Positions 1 to 12,654 are shown, numbered from the stretch's first letter. The stretch: DNA of 64,000 bases from Lunularia cruciata (GCA_948567375.1 OX419758.1:10545001-10609000), one strand, 5' to 3'. Program-made: numbers and translations. Notes: generated by a model from the letters alone, not told the origin.

Positions 1-2610
1 AGGCCTTGGGAGCAATATTATCATATCCCCAACTACTAGATTCCACAAACTCCATGCAAAAGCCTTCTTCTTATCTAACTACAAGCTCCACACCTCCTCT
101 AGCAACATCCTAAGTAGACTAAGGGTATATCGTAGATACACCACTCTCAATAGTAATCATTAGCTATGTCTCAAAAATACCATGCATACTTGGTACATTG
201 CCCCCAACATGTGTTTGAATCATCTTAATACACATAGAGCTCAAAAGTGTTTGAGTGGTGATGCCTATCAATTACATCTTACACTGTTTATTAGTCAATC
301 CAAGGCAAACAATCTAGATCTATAACCTAACTAACACTTGATACCTAGATGGATTTGACACTATTGAAATAGTGGTAATATCAATACAAAAACCCATCAC
401 CCATTCTTTCATGGCATTGGTCTCCACCAACTGCTATAAGTATGAGTCCCAAACAAGTCCAAGACCTCTCTACCTATAAGCATGGGAAGCTAGGAAACCC
501 ATGAGTGTGTGTAAAGCAACCTTGGGCTAACCAACAAGTTTCACTATTGCCATAGGTGACTTATCAACCACTCCTACCATTTGAGACTAATGACTAAAAT
601 CTAGAATATCATCAATAGTAAGGTGGGCTAGTCCTTGAATCTCATCATAAGCAAGTTGTATAACCTCTCTAGGTAAGAGGTTTGTCCACCAAAGATGAAG
701 ATGATGAGCCCATGATCCAACTCTGGCTCCATCCACTAACACGGTAGGTCAAATCCAACACCAAACCTAATGCATACTCACCACCACCCATGTGCAAGAA
801 TCACTCATCAAGGGGATATTCTCCAAAATATATCTAGGGGAAAGTGCTTGATGAGCCTAGAGATATTGTAATATACATATCATCTCCCAAAGCATACTAG
901 AATGAAGATCATGTAGATCTTGACCTTATCTAGTACAAGTGTGTCCTTGACATGGCCTTTTAAAAATCCCCAAATAAATAGTACTATATCTTTCTAGATC
1001 CTATACCCCCAACAAAGAAATGTCTAATGATAGGGTCTTTTGGTAACCCTTGCTTGCTAACATCAATAATAACCATAGATATTGATGGGCTAAATGTGCC
1101 ACATGATATAGAGAAACTTGTCTAGAAATCTCATCTCTCTCTACATACAAGTATTTTTGAACACGTATCTTGGCCTGTAATACCATAGCTAATCTAGTGC
1201 TAATTCCACCAAAAAATTTTAATAAGCATACTCCCTTTATTGGATACTACTAAGCAATAGGTGTGTGTGGTATCCAAAGGAAACAAGGTAATAGACTTTG
1301 AAAGCTCATCCTCAAATTGATCCATTGGTGGTACAAAGACTCCACTCCAAGCCTTTTGTACCAATTGATTTGCACAATGTTGCAACATCTTATAAGAATT
1401 CCACAATGGAACATCCAAGGTGGATGGAACAACTCCACTCATAGTCCAAATCTAAATGATCTCTTTTGGTACTTGGATATCCTCCACATGGGCATTCCCC
1501 TCCAATAACTCACTTAGCCAAGTAATAAAACCCTAAAAGTAGAGATTGATACCATGTTCGTTGATTGTAGTGAACCAAGACTACCATTATTAAAGCAAGT
1601 TGGTAGGTGACATACAAATCCCTCACCTGATTGCCAAGTTGGCTTATTTGAAATTGGTTACTCCCAATAGTCAATGTTCAAACTCATGGAGTATAACACT
1701 ACTCCACCAAATAGCACATCGTATGATTTTGTTATTATTGTAATGGCCTAATCCTTCAACATAGAACTATAAGTTGGATGATAGGGCTAAATTTGAACAA
1801 TGACCTCACACATGTGATTTCTTGGGTGGAACCACCTCCTAGAGATATTTGGATCTAAAATGGATACCTCTTCACATTGGTCTTCCGTAGCTCAAGACCA
1901 ACAACTATGGCCTTCTCCAACATAAAAGATTGTACACTTGAGTCTAATAAGCCCTTCCTTGAAGGTCCAACCAAACTAAAAATCCCACTTTGGTTGTCCA
2001 ATAGGACAACTCCAAGTGTAAACCAAGCTCACTCAAATATGGTCTAATAAGTAACTCCTCCAATCTAGCAATTGTGACTTACCACAAGCCATTAGTAGCC
2101 AAATGAATCCCATGCTCTTCAATCAAGTTAACTCCATCATTAACCATCTTTGCTCTAGAAGTAAGAACCACAATATCCCTACTCTCACAAATAGTGCAAG
2201 CCAACCAAAAAAGTGGAGCTATGCCAATTCTTGATGTAAACATGTCACTAGTTGAGAACAAAGGGGATGCATAATCAATTGAGCCTCACCTCCCCTCCCT
2301 CCCCCCACAAAACACCATACTAGATGTAGTCTCTATAGAAGTAGGTTGCTGACTAGTATCTAGTCTATCTTGCATTTCATCCGACCTACCACACTTGCAC
2401 TAGGATGCTTAAAAGCCATGGATGTTGTCTATAGTACCTCAAAAAGTGTGGAATATTGGGGAAGTTTGACTTGTCTACCAGGTTCTCCTCTTGGTAGGTC
2501 CAACTCTATTGATGCTCCTTAAGGCTTAAGAACACATATTGCACTCCTAGTCATTGTGGCATATGCATCTATAAGTGTTGATATGCACATGAAGTCAAGG
2601 ACATTTGGTC
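1..2610 (-). mobile_element. Gypsy-A' fragment: decayed protease-DNMT region of a minus-strand Ty3/Gypsy element
   Basis: This segment is collinear with 58.5-61.1 kb (Gypsy-A): the same minus-strand peptides recur, but with many stops and indels. The stretch at 2261-2079 (ESRDIVVLTSRAK, EEHGIHLATNGLW) matches the Gypsy-A segment before its protease. The stretch at 1186-1001 contains YLYVERDEISRQVSL, which matches motif II of the DNA methyltransferase domain described at 58862-59800. Around 960-930 the minus strand still reads PCQGHTC, the catalytic motif IV. The piece is open at the left window edge, and similarity to Gypsy-A fades near 2610. No gag, reverse transcriptase or LTR is visible here. 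It is a pseudogene fragment. Confidence 0.8.
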
Positions 2611-2619
2611 GGTTGTAAC

Positions 2620-5506
2620 CAGGTTTCTCTAGACCATCAAGATGAGGATCTTGGTACTTGGGTGGGTCTCTTGTTGGCTATTGGAGGCACTTTAGTTCAT
2701 TTTTTTTTGGAGAATCCTAGGTAGAGCATTGATTCTTGTAAGCAACTTCAGCTGCTCAACATAATCATTGGGTCCATGAGCTGAGCTATTGCCAATTATG
2801 GTTGTAAGAGCTAGCCTATGTGCTCAAGATTGATAGTTCTTGCTTAATTGATCAAGAATTTAACCTTATAAAGAAAATACATTTTTCTCTATTATTCTTA
2901 TTGCTTTTGAATCCATTTCAAGTTGTGAATGTGTGAGTTTGTGAAGTAGTGTTCCTTGATTTGCTCATCATACCAATGTCTACATCTTAAAGTGCCCCAT
3001 ATCATTTTTTGTAGCATTACATTGCTAACTTGAGAATGAACTTAACATCAAGGCCAAAGGGCTCACAAGGAGCACACTTACAAGCCATTTCCTGGGTTAA
3101 GTGTCCAAGGGTCATGTTCCTTAGTGGAGCCAATCACTATGGGAATCTTGCCTATAGTCCCTCTCTAAGCCAAGTGAGAGGCCGGCCCTCTAGGGATTAT
3201 CCCACTATTTTTTCATTCCTATAGCACCCGCACTTCCACTATGAGATAGGACCAACCAACCAACATTTTTGGTGCCACTATTGGCTTATGCACATGTCCT
3301 CTCCACTACTCTTTACAACTCACTTGAGATGTGTTTATTCTACTCCATGTTGTGAGGGAAAAACAATTTTAAGCCCAAGAGAAGCATTACCATTCATTTC
3401 TACAAGCCAGGCTATTTTAAGTTTTGGGGGAAGCATTACCTCCCATTTCAACAAGTGTAGTTGCTAAATTGCAAAAAAGACCTTTCAAGGCAAGCACTTT
3501 TTCCAAAAGAAACTTGTTTGCACCAATTATACAACCTATAGCTATAGATGCCTCCCCTACAACAATGACACCTCTCTCAACTCTTGCAATTCTTGCAACT
3601 ACCAACACAAATGGCATTGATCTTAGGGGGTGGTAACAATTATATACCTCCAAAATAAAAGTGTTCACCAAGCAAGAAGACTTCAAATCATTCCCAAAAG
3701 TGTTTGAGAATAATTATATGGTATGAAATAACTTGGATGATATTGCCATGGCATAAAAAATCAGCCAATGTTTCATTAAAGTCACCCAATATAGGTTGAA
3801 TGGCCTAATCCCTACCACAAGGACAAGTTATGCATTCATACGAGCTGAAGAATGACAAGAATACATCTTGCCAAGGCAGCAAAAAAAACTCAATAACAAG
3901 ATAAACAAGCTTTACAAAGGATACAATGAAACCATGCAAGCATTTATTCAAAGATTCCAATACATAATATCAATGATCACACTGGCCCTAGATCCTACTA
4001 TGGCTCTTAACTAGTTTAAGGATTCATTACCTAAGGATATTCAAAAATTACTGATATGTAACAAAGCTATTGTGCTAGCTTAGGCATTCAAGGAAGCATG
4101 ATGTTGAGCTCAAGCTAATGAGCAAGACATGGCCTTGCTTGAATCCTACTCTATAATATTAGGATTCAAAGGGAACATAATGCATAATCCCTATATTGCT
4201 ACTCAAGGATTCCAGCAGCCAAATTACTGCTATGGAGGAGCCTTGCAACTACACCAGTACCCATATATGATCATATCCCCATAGCTGTGCTAGTTCCCAT
4301 AGTGCCTCTCATAGCTACTCTTGCTTTATTAGAACTATCAATGCACATAGCTACCAATGTTACTGCAACAAACATCAAGATGGAAGACATCTTTGTGAAG
4401 TTGGAACAACTTTAGAATCTTTACTTAGCACAATAGCATCAAGAGAGGAACCTAGTGAACAGTTCTACTAAGGGAAAGATCTCTTGTACATGTAGCTTGG
4501 GATAGGAACACACTAATGCTCAATGTACTACCCTAGATATTCTAAATTACTATGTCTAATATAGAAAGTATGGACATATAATGGCAAATTTTAGGAGACT
4601 TCAAAGGCACCAAGAGCCTCAAGAAGAAAAACACATGTTGTGGATGTTGTTATGAAGTATAACAACTTCAACTAGCATTTACAAGATCCACTTTTCCAAG
4701 GAGGAAGAGGAAACAAACAAGGTAGAGGGCCTCCCAGACCTAATATATGTTGTTACATCCGCTATGAGAATCAGTATGCAAACCAATGCCCCAACAAGCC
4801 TACTTGTTGCAAGCTATAATTTGGTGTACAAACCATGGTACAATGCCTAGAATTTTGGGACTTTATCACTCAAGCACAAGGAGCGCCGGTCTAAACTGAC
4901 CCGCAAATCAACATTGGACTTAATGGGAATGTGCATTTCATTGTGATTGAGGAAACTTCTCCTATGGGAAAAATAGTGCCGATTGAAGAAGATTTTATTA
5001 TAGAGGCACATGTGTTCCTCACAACACACTTTTGTACTTATCTGGCACTTATGTAGCACTGGCCCAAGCCAAGCAACATCTCTAATTTTGGAAATTTGGA
5101 TGAAGAAACCATGTAAGATGAAGCCTATCAGTTTTCCCTAGAAATGTATAAGGTTGTAGTCTTTACGTTTGATATTATGGCAAAGTAGCCACCAAATTTT
5201 GTCATACATGAATATAACATTATTGTTGTCCTGCTTCATATTAGAGCCAACATCACCATCAAGCAACTTTGTAAAGTAACTCCTATGGAGCATAAGAAAC
5301 TACAAAACTTCCTAACACAGGAACAACACATAGTACACTTCAAAGATGTGCTTATTGGGAATGTTGTCTTGCAAGGACCTACTCACATAGATATATCACA
5401 AACTAAAACTGTGGGAATCTTGCACACCATCTCTATTGATATGATTCCAAGTGATAACCATGTGTTTTATACCAAGGTCCACATTCCAAATATTCTCGTA
5501 ACAATC
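2620..5506 (+). mobile_element. Gypsy-H relic, 5' part (LTR end, leader, gag and start of protease)
   Basis: This is a very old plus-strand Gypsy relic. A likely 5' LTR end (about 3205-3265, ending CCAACA) resembles the sequence ending at 19685. It is followed by TTGGTGCCACTATTGG at 3269, which looks like the leader/primer site TTGGYGCCGTTGCC of Athila/Tat-type elements. From about 3690 the plus strand reads a gag-like protein with stops (FIQRFQYIISMITLALDP near 3950). A broken zinc knuckle lies at 4748-4800 (C-x5-Y-x7-C-PNKP; the expected second Cys and the His are lost). The open stretch 5285-5506 leads into the protease region, which resumes at 12655 and again at 19236. No reverse transcriptase was found. 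The exact left boundary is uncertain. Confidence 0.6.
5285..5506 (+). pseudogene. Gypsy-H pre-protease coding remnant
   Basis: An open frame starts at 5285 (MEHKKLQNFLTQEQ) and runs into solo LTR A. The residues before the break (HIPNILVTI) lie just upstream of a retropepsin-like region that resumes at 12660 (QGSVILNFHIDF). The frame seems to cross the insertion once the solo LTR and its duplicated CAATC are discounted. The last part of the original open frame, 5507-5614, is LTR sequence and not gag-pol. The relic has no intact catalytic motif. Confidence 0.5.
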
Positions 5507-5734
5507 TATAATACTCTGAGGACAAAAGAACTCTCCAAGAGAGATACAAGAAAACATATGTTTTGCACTCAATACTCCGATGCATCAAAAGAGCACCTTC
5601 TCTTTATTTTATAGCAACAAGGATCCCCTCAAAGGAAGCTCCACCCTTGGATCAGATGCATAGATTGGTGACCTGTCAACGAGCTCCATCCTTGGATTAG
5701 TTTTTTGGATGGGTGACATGTTAATCCTTGTCCT
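5507..5734. mobile_element. Solo LTR A, left part (interrupted by Copia-1)
   Basis: The piece begins TATAATACTCTGAGG, matching TGTAATACTCTAAGG at the start of solo LTR B (13908). It runs collinear with LTR B through the shared segments GAGCACCTTCTCTTTAT and GGATGGGTGACATGT, then stops at the Copia-1 insertion. The rest of the LTR resumes at 12257. The 5 bases before it (5502-5506, CAATC) are repeated right after the far end (12655-12659). That marks a target-site duplication of a solo LTR of roughly 626 bp before Copia-1 inserted. Confidence 0.85.
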
Positions 5735-5993
5735 TGATCAATAAAATTCATTAGTGCCATATAAACCATGCTGATTCCAAGCAAATTCACACTTTAGACA
5801 GGAATATGTGGTTCACCTCTGTATGAGGCTATGTCCACGGTAAGCATCAAGAAGCTCTTTACTGATTCAGGGTCCTGTCCTTTTACTAGTCCAGTCCTAC
5901 AACAATTTTACAGTCCATACTCCCCACGACCTGCGAGAGAGCAACCCTGACCAGAATACCCGGAACCCTAAGGCATGTCAGTCAAAATTAACA
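5735..5993 (-). repeat. Copia-1 3' LTR
   Basis: This copy aligns with 11996-12251 over its whole length, with scattered substitutions and a few indels. Its left edge (TGATCAATAAAATTC) corresponds to the 3' end of the LTR on the minus strand. The flanking GTCCT at 5730-5734 is one half of the target duplication. Confidence 0.93.
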
Positions 5994-6182
5994 AACTCCC
6001 CCTTGACTCTTGTCTTGGGGTTAGTAACCTTGCAACAATTAATCACTAAGCGGGAAGTTCTAGACAGACAGCCAATTACTTGACCCCTCCTCTAAACTAG
6101 GATAAACTAGAACTTATAACCATAGCCCATATAAGGATAGAGTAACCAAAATAGCCAAGGTCACCTCCAATGTTAGGTCATC

Positions 6183-7972
6183 CTACTCATGCTCCACTTG
6201 CACAATTTGCAGGGTAGCACAATGCTTAGAGAAACTTTCTAAAGGTATGACTTTGGTAAAGGCATCAGCCAGGTTGAGCTTACCATCAATCTTGACTAGA
6301 TCAAGCATTTTCTCAGACACAGCTTGCCTAAGAAAGTGATATCTGATGTCTATATGCTTAACCCTGCTGTTCATCACCTGATTTTTAGCTAGGTATAAAG
6401 CACTTTAACTGTCACAATGAAGCATTACATTACCATGTGTTAGCCCCATCTCAGCAACAAGTTTGTCCAACCAAATTGCTTCCGCTGCTGCCACATACTC
6501 CACTTCTGTAGTAGATTGTGCAACACACTTCTGCAAGATAGATCTCCAACTAATGCACCCACTACCAAGTGTGAATACATACCTTGTTGTTGACCTCCAC
6601 TTGTCCGGATCTTGTCCATAATAAGCATCTACATAGCCATCTAATGATGTGGCATTCATTGATCTTCCATCAAATAAGAGCACATAGTCTAGTATACCTC
6701 TTAAATACCTAAGAATCCACTTAACTGCTTCCCAATGTGTCCTTCCTGGATTTGACATATACCTGCACACCTTACCCATTGCTAGCAAGATCAGGTCTAG
6801 TGCAAGTCATCAATAAATGAGACTCCCAACAGCTTTCTCATAAGGAATGTTAGCCATCAAACCCTTCTCCACAGCATCTATAGGACAACATGCCGCTGAA
6901 AGCTTGAAATGAGAAGCTAGAGGAGTACTTACTGCTTTACAGTTCTCCATGCTGAACCTAGCAAGTAACTTCATAGCATACTTACCATGTGTCAACCACA
7001 AATGACAAGTTCCCAAGTTCCTCTTGATCTCCATGCCTAATATCCTTGTGGCCAACCCTAGATCCTTCATCCTAAACTCTGAACTCAAGAGTGCCTTGAG
7101 CTTGTTCACCTCAGATCTATCCTTGGCAGCTATCAACATGTCATCAACATATCGCACAAGAATAATAAAACCAAAGGTCTCATTACTCATTGGTTTCATG
7201 TACACACAGGGATCAAATAAACTCCTATTGAAACCTTGAGTGTGCATAAACACATCAAAACTCTTGTTACATTGCTTGCTTCAATCCATACAAGGACTTC
7301 AGCAATCTGCATACCTTGTCTTCTTGGCCATTCTTCACAAATCCCACAAGTTGTCTCATGAAGATCCTCTCATCCAAGGTACCATAGAGAAATGCCTTGA
7401 CAACATCCATTTGATCTAAAGTGAGACCAAATAATGCAAGGTGCTTGCTTCAATCCATACAAGGACTTCAGCAATCTGCATACCTTGTCTTCTTGGCCAT
7501 TCTTCACAAATCCCACAGGTTTTATCATGAAGATCCTCTCATCCAAAGTACCATAGAGAAATGTCGTGACAACATCCATTTGATCTAAAGTAAGACTAAA
7601 TAATGCAACAAGCATACATAACATACGAATTGTGGAATACTTTGCAACAAGAGAAAAGACCTCATTGTAGTCCACCTCCTTCTCTTGAGTGAACCCCTTT
7701 GCTACCAACCTAGCCTTGTAGATCTTTGATCCCTCCTTAGGACCCTCTTTCAACTTGTAGATCCACTTGCAATCTATCACTTGTTGATCCTTAGGTAACC
7801 TAACTAGCTCCCAAGTCTTGTTATCCCTCAAGGATTCCATCTCCCTCTCCATAGAACCAAACCACTCATCCTTTTCACTAGAAGAACATGCCTCCTTGTA
7901 GGATGGGGGTTCACCTTCTTCCAAGACCAGAGCACGAGCATCATCCACAAAAGTCAAGTCATCATCTAACAA
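6183..7972 (-). pseudogene. Copia-1 reverse transcriptase and RNase H (broken)
   Basis: The minus strand encodes a Copia RT. It opens with YKEACSSSEKDEWFGSMERE and continues with WIYKLKEG, ARLVAKGF and LKSLYGLKQAP (frame 7972-7370). A second frame (7253-6810) holds the catalytic motif RYVDDMLIAAKD and KDLGLATRILGMEI. RNase H follows at 6788-6405, with the C-terminal tail DAFTKVIPLESFSKHC at 6377-6183. A 169-bp tandem duplication (7274-7442 repeated at 7443-7611) breaks the frame because 169 is not a multiple of three. The protein cannot be made as one chain. Confidence 0.9.
7274..7611. repeat. 169-bp tandem duplication inside Copia-1 RT
   Basis: The segment starting GCTTGCTTCAATCC at 7274 recurs at 7443 with few differences, including the shared GACAACATCCATTTGATC. 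The unit is about 169 bp. It is absent from a normal Copia RT and shifts the reading frame. Confidence 0.9.
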
Positions 7973-8187
7973 CTTTGTTAAATCAATACACTTACCATAT
8001 CTGATTGGAGCTCAACTAGCACGCCTTGATAACCTCCTAGATGAACTCGCCGCTTGATCTCCATTTGTAGGTCCAATGTGAGATTGACCTAGCACATCTT
8101 TTTGCTCATAAGCAACTACTTGCTCCATTTGTTCTTGCTCCTTAAGAACTTGCTCTGCTACAAGAGCACCTCCTTCCTCTTCATCAC

Positions 8188-9460
8188 TTAAGTGATAAAT
8201 CTCCCCTCAACTAGATCTAAGGTGGGAGACTTACCTTTGTCAATGTAGGGAGCCTGAGCATTCTCCCCCTCCTTGAATGATCTGGATTCATTAAAGGAAA
8301 CATCCCTACTGACCACAACCTTACATGTTATTGGATCCCATAACCTATAAGCTTTCACTCCACTTGCATAGCCAAGAAAAACACATTTCTTTGACTTAGC
8401 ATCCAACTTGGACCTCTCTTCCTTAGGTGTGAGTGAATATGCATCACAACCAAATATCTTCAATCTACCATAATCAGCTGGTCGCTTATGCCTCAACTCA
8501 CATGGTGTCTTGAAGTTGATTGCACTGGATGGAGAAATATTTACCACATATGTTGTTGTGTTGATAGCTTCTGCCCAAACTCATGTAGCAACTTTGATTC
8601 ACTCAACATACTCCATGCATGTTCCAACAATGTCCAATTGATCCGCTCAGCAACACCGTTTTGCTGCAGAGTGTAAATTGTGGTAAGGTGGCAAGTTATC
8701 CTCTATTCAATGCAGTATGCCTGAAACCTCTAGAGACATACTCCCCACCATTGTCTAATCTCATACACCTCACCTTCTCCCCAATCTGAGTCTCCATTTG
8801 GGTCTTCCACTTCTTGAAAGTGGCAAAGACTTCAGACTTGTGGTGCATGAAATAAATCCACACAAACCTCAAGTAAATAAATCCACACATTTATTGATGA
8901 TTGTCAATAAATGTTACATAGTAAATTTTTCCAGAGTGTGAGGGTGTAGGAGATGGTCCCCACACATCACTATGTACATACTTGAGTAGACCCTTGGAAT
9001 TATGGGTCCCCACTCCAAAAACAGATCTGTTTTATTTTCCAAAGATGCAATGCTCACAAAAATCCAACTTCACAGTCTTCAAGCCAGATAGCAAGCCATT
9101 TCTTTTCAAGACAGCCAAACCCTTCTCCCTCAAATGACCAAGCCATGAATGCCACACAGTCGTCATCCCATCCTAAGACCTGGTTACATTGGCTTCTCCA
9201 CACACTATAGTGCCCTCTAATACAAATAGATTCTTTCAAAAGTTACCTTGCAAGATAACCTTTCCACCAGAAGTGACTTGAAGTACCCCATCACCAACAC
9301 TCCATTCATGACCTTTGGCATGCAATACTCCAAGGGAAATCAGGTTCTTCTTCATGTCAGGTATGAACCAAACATCATTAAACTTCCGCATAGCTTCATC
9401 TAACATTTGAATCCTTATGGATCCAATACCCTCAATCCAACAAGGTTGATCATTCCCCAT
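8188..9460 (-). pseudogene. Copia-1 protease end and integrase (broken)
   Basis: Just upstream, near 9540-9500, the minus strand reads WILDCACLYHIC, the aspartic protease active site with Ser replaced by Cys. The frame 9460-9236 has the downstream part (VWFIPDMKKNLISLGVLHAKG). The zinc-binding and core integrase pieces lie at about 9239-9054 and 8890-8696 (TFKKWKTQ, CMRLDNGGEYVS). The integrase C-terminal region lies at 8547-8188 (KIFGCDAYSLTPKEERSKLD, CVFLGY). Several frameshifts separate these pieces, so the gene is a pseudogene. Confidence 0.88.
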
Positions 9461-9595
9461 CAGAACTGCACCAATCTATGTTGAAATTGAATAGAAGAAC
9501 TCCTTGATATAGCATATATGGTACAAGCAAGCACAATCTAGAATCCACTCATCATCCATATTGGGAGATGAGGCACAAAGGGCATACCCACAATG

Positions 9596-10578
9596 TCACA
9601 AATCATACTGATCATCCAACAGATCAGTATCCTCCTCAACATAAGCTATGTTTGCTGAAGAGTCTTCATCTACCTTTCCTTTGCCCTTAGCTTTGCACTC
9701 CTTCTTCATATGGCCTACTTTGCCACATCCCCAACAAGTCACCTGTTTCCTTTCCTTGGACTTGCCTCTTGACTTAGACATGGACCTGGCCTTGCTTTTC
9801 CCCTTATCACCATCACTAGTCCTCCATTGAGGTCTCCCACGTTGGATAACCAAGGCATTGCCCTGAGTAGAAGATGACATTAAGGTTGCAACAAGTTTCT
9901 GTTGCAAGTCATCTGTAAGTAGAGCTACAGTCACCTCTTCAAAGGTAATGGTCTTTTTCTCATGGTGCAACCACACTCGTGAAAGTGACTGATAGGACAG
10001 CGTCAAGGAGCCCAACAAGTGCAGTGCCTTCCACTCCTCATTCAAGTCCTCTCCCAAGTTTGTCAAGTCTACTACTAGGTCACAAAATGCATCCACATGG
10101 TCTCAGATGTTGGTCCCTGGTTTCATCTTGAATGTGATAAGTTTGAGATTGGTGTACAATCTATTTGACAATTCATCTTGATGATACTTGCTCTGTAGTG
10201 CATCAAACAAGGAGGTACAGTCAGAATGCTCCCCTACTTGCTTGATCACATGGGGCTGAAGGTGTAGCAAAATAGTATTCACATCTTGCTCTTGCATATC
10301 ATCCCAATCACTTTGTCTCATATCCTCAGGTTTCTCCCTCAAGAGCTTACCCAAACCAGTTGCCCTCAGAACTCCTTTCACTTGCCGTTCCCACAATAAG
10401 TAAACCATGCACCCATCAAATTTGCCACATCAAACTTGGGTCCACCAAGCTTCAGAGTACCCATCTTGACTTTCTTATGCTCCTCAAGTACTACAGAGGC
10501 TATTGCTGCACTTAAAGACTCTTCTTTAGTCCTTGAACCTTCCACCTTAAAACTCCAATACTCATGGGAGTGGGTCAT
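9596..10578 (-). pseudogene. Copia-1 gag with zinc knuckle (one stop, one frameshift)
   Basis: Three consecutive minus-strand frames make up the gag. They are 10578-10378 (VKMGTLKLGGPKFDVANL), 10408-10103 (TGLGKLLREKPEDM, DALQSKYHQDELSNRLYTNL) and 10096-9596. The last has a CCHC knuckle C-WG-C-GKVG-H-MKKE-C near 9720. Between the first two is a frameshift. Between the last two there is an in-frame TGA just after KPGTNI. Gag would package element RNA into virus-like particles. The order agrees with protease and integrase lying to its left. Confidence 0.9.
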
Positions 10579-11978
10579 AAGATGGAAATCCTCTTTTTTT
10601 TCTTTTTTTTCTTTTTTAATAAATTGTATTTATAGCAGCTTCTTCAAATACTCAAAGTCAACAATAGTTACATCAACTGATAAAATGTTGTCTGCCCTTA
10701 TGACACAACCTTCATCCAAAAACCTTCTACAAGTGTGATTTGCAGTCTCCTGGTGTACTCACTACCCTTTTCTTGAAGCTCAAAACCTTTGGGAAGTTAT
10801 AGAGTGTGACACCAGACTCTCCTGACACTCTTGGGAAATAATGTACAATATTTGCATTAACAGAGGAAGCACATGAAGAATGGACACCTTCACCACGTCA
10901 AGGCATATGATTAATTGCAAAAGGTGGTGGGATACTGTGTGGTTCAATCAATCTTGAGGACAAGAGAGAACAAGAGTGATCAAGAGCTCCACTTTGGTTC
11001 TGAAGGAGAGCTTTGGTAATGTCAGCATCAAACAATTTAATGCCTCAAGGACATCAAACGATGCAAGATTCAACTCCTTGAGAACTATCCAGTATCCATT
11101 CTGTACAACATCCACTAGAATTCCTTCATAGAAGACAAGCTTTCCTGAATTATCTATAACGTAGGAACCTAAGTACTCATGCAGTTCAATATGCTTATGA
11201 TTGTTGATGTGGAAAAACCAATGTCTTGTTTTCAAGGCTAGGTACTCAGTCATGCTCACTTTCCCACTTGAAGTTGGTCTATGAAGCAATACAGGTTTTT
11301 TTTTCCTCTTCGTATGAATATAGCTTGTGCAAGATTCTTCAAGTGTTCCCATTAACTGACAGTCTAAACATAATGCTAACATGATTCAAGGGAGGACCCA
11401 GATGGTTCATCATCACCTTTTCAACCCAGAATTGTTACGACTAGGTAGCAATCTATGTTCTCAATCTCAATTGCTATCACTATCAGATCTATTTAATAAA
11501 GTTAAAGTTATCTCTTGATTTAACTGTAGTGAAATGAAATCTAAGAATTAGTCCTCAAAGGCAACATATAGATCTTGGGACGACTCAAGTGCACTAGCTT
11601 TGTGGACTTCAATAACAGGTCTATAGAGCTAGCCCTTACAAAGCAAACAAGGAATGTATAATAGAGAGAGGTTGCCAGGAGCTGCTTTGGAAGAATTCTT
11701 GCCTGGGTTGCCTTCAAGCTATCTGTTGATAGCATAGAGTGGGAGTTGATTGCTTCTTGATCACTGACCTCATGCTATGCCCCAACAATATCTTCATGAT
11801 CCCGGAGGCTCATAGCTCCCTTCCTCTAAAAAAAGTACAAAGTGCAAGGGAATGGATGAATGACAAGGTCCCCAAACTGAGGTTCAGCCTTTAGTCCAGA
11901 ATTGCTTCATGCATCAACTTCATCGAGCCACCACTTGTCTCAATTTTCTTGCGGCCTCCATCATCAACCTCAACATCA

Positions 11979-11995
11979 CTCTGACACCATTTGAT
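11979..11995 (-). other. Copia-1 primer-binding site
   Basis: On the minus strand, right after the 5' LTR end, the sequence reads TGGTGTCAGAGTG. This is close to TGGTATCAGAGC, which pairs with the 3' end of initiator methionine tRNA and primes minus-strand DNA synthesis in many plant Copia elements. Confidence 0.8.
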
Positions 11996-12251
11996 TGATA
12001 AATTTGATTAGTGCCATATAAACCATGCTGATTCCAAGCACATTCAAACTTTAGACAAGAATACGTGGTTCACCTCTGTGTGAGGCTACGTCCACAGTAA
12101 GCATCAAGAAGCTCTTTATTGACTCAAGGTCCTGTCCTTTTACTAGTCTAGTCCTATGATAGTTTTACAGTCCATACTCCCCACGACCTGCGAGAGAGCA
12201 ACCCTCACCAAAATATTAGGAACCCTAAGGCATATCAATCAAAACCTAACA
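11996..12251 (-). repeat. Copia-1 5' LTR
   Basis: This is the partner of 5735-5993. On the minus strand it starts TGTTAGGTTTTGATTG at 12251 and ends TTTATCA at 11996. It should hold the promoter of the element. GTCCT at 12252-12256 is the second half of the target duplication. Confidence 0.93.
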
Positions 12252-12256
12252 GTCCT

Positions 12257-12654
12257 ATCTAGTTGGTCAAACAGGTTTGACCAAAGGGAATCTTTAGGGA
12301 ATCTTCCTATATGGAGCTCAGAATCACATGGGTGAGGTACCATTAGAAATCTCTTGATGAGGCAAATCGTAGGAGAAAGCTCTTGATGAGGTGAATCATA
12401 CAGGGGAGAAGGCAAGGCTTTTCCCTTCCTTGGGGGAGAGGATTCATCCATTTTTCAGGCCTAATTCATCTGTTTACGCCTCCAAAATTTGCTCTATAGT
12501 TTTTAGGCTATTTTTGGCTTCTGCCCTATTAGTAGAAGTACTCTTTTGGTGACACCTTTGTCTGATCTTCCTAGCCCATTGTACACAAAATCCTTCTAGA
12601 TGTTACCAAGCCAATTTTCACCTCCAAATAATATGTCTAGCTACTTGTATTACA
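12257..12654. mobile_element. Solo LTR A, right part
   Basis: This continues the LTR cut at 5734. It begins ATCTAGTTGGTCAAAC and aligns with 14112-14639 of LTR B (shared AGTAGAAGTACTCTTTTGG and AGATGTTACCAA). It ends GTATTACA, complementary to the usual TGTAATAC start. CAATC follows at 12655-12659 and pairs with 5502-5506. Confidence 0.87.

Larger units (their letters stand above)
5735..12251 (-). mobile_element. Copia-1: full-length Ty1/Copia LTR retrotransposon
   Basis: This is a 6.5-kb element on the minus strand. Near-identical LTRs lie at 5735-5993 and 11996-12251 (259 and 256 bp), starting TGTTA and ending TCA on the minus strand. The target duplication GTCCT is at 5730-5734 and 12252-12256. 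A primer-binding site reading TGGTGTCAGAGTG (initiator-Met tRNA type) abuts the 5' LTR. Domain order on the minus strand is gag, protease, integrase, reverse transcriptase, RNase H, which is the Copia order. It inserted inside solo LTR A. Internal stops, frameshifts and a 169-bp tandem duplication in the RT make it defective. Confidence 0.95.

Noticed and set aside
3417-3686. Overlapping open frames on both strands
   Set aside because: They lie in the leader region of the Gypsy-H relic, and neither shows a domain.
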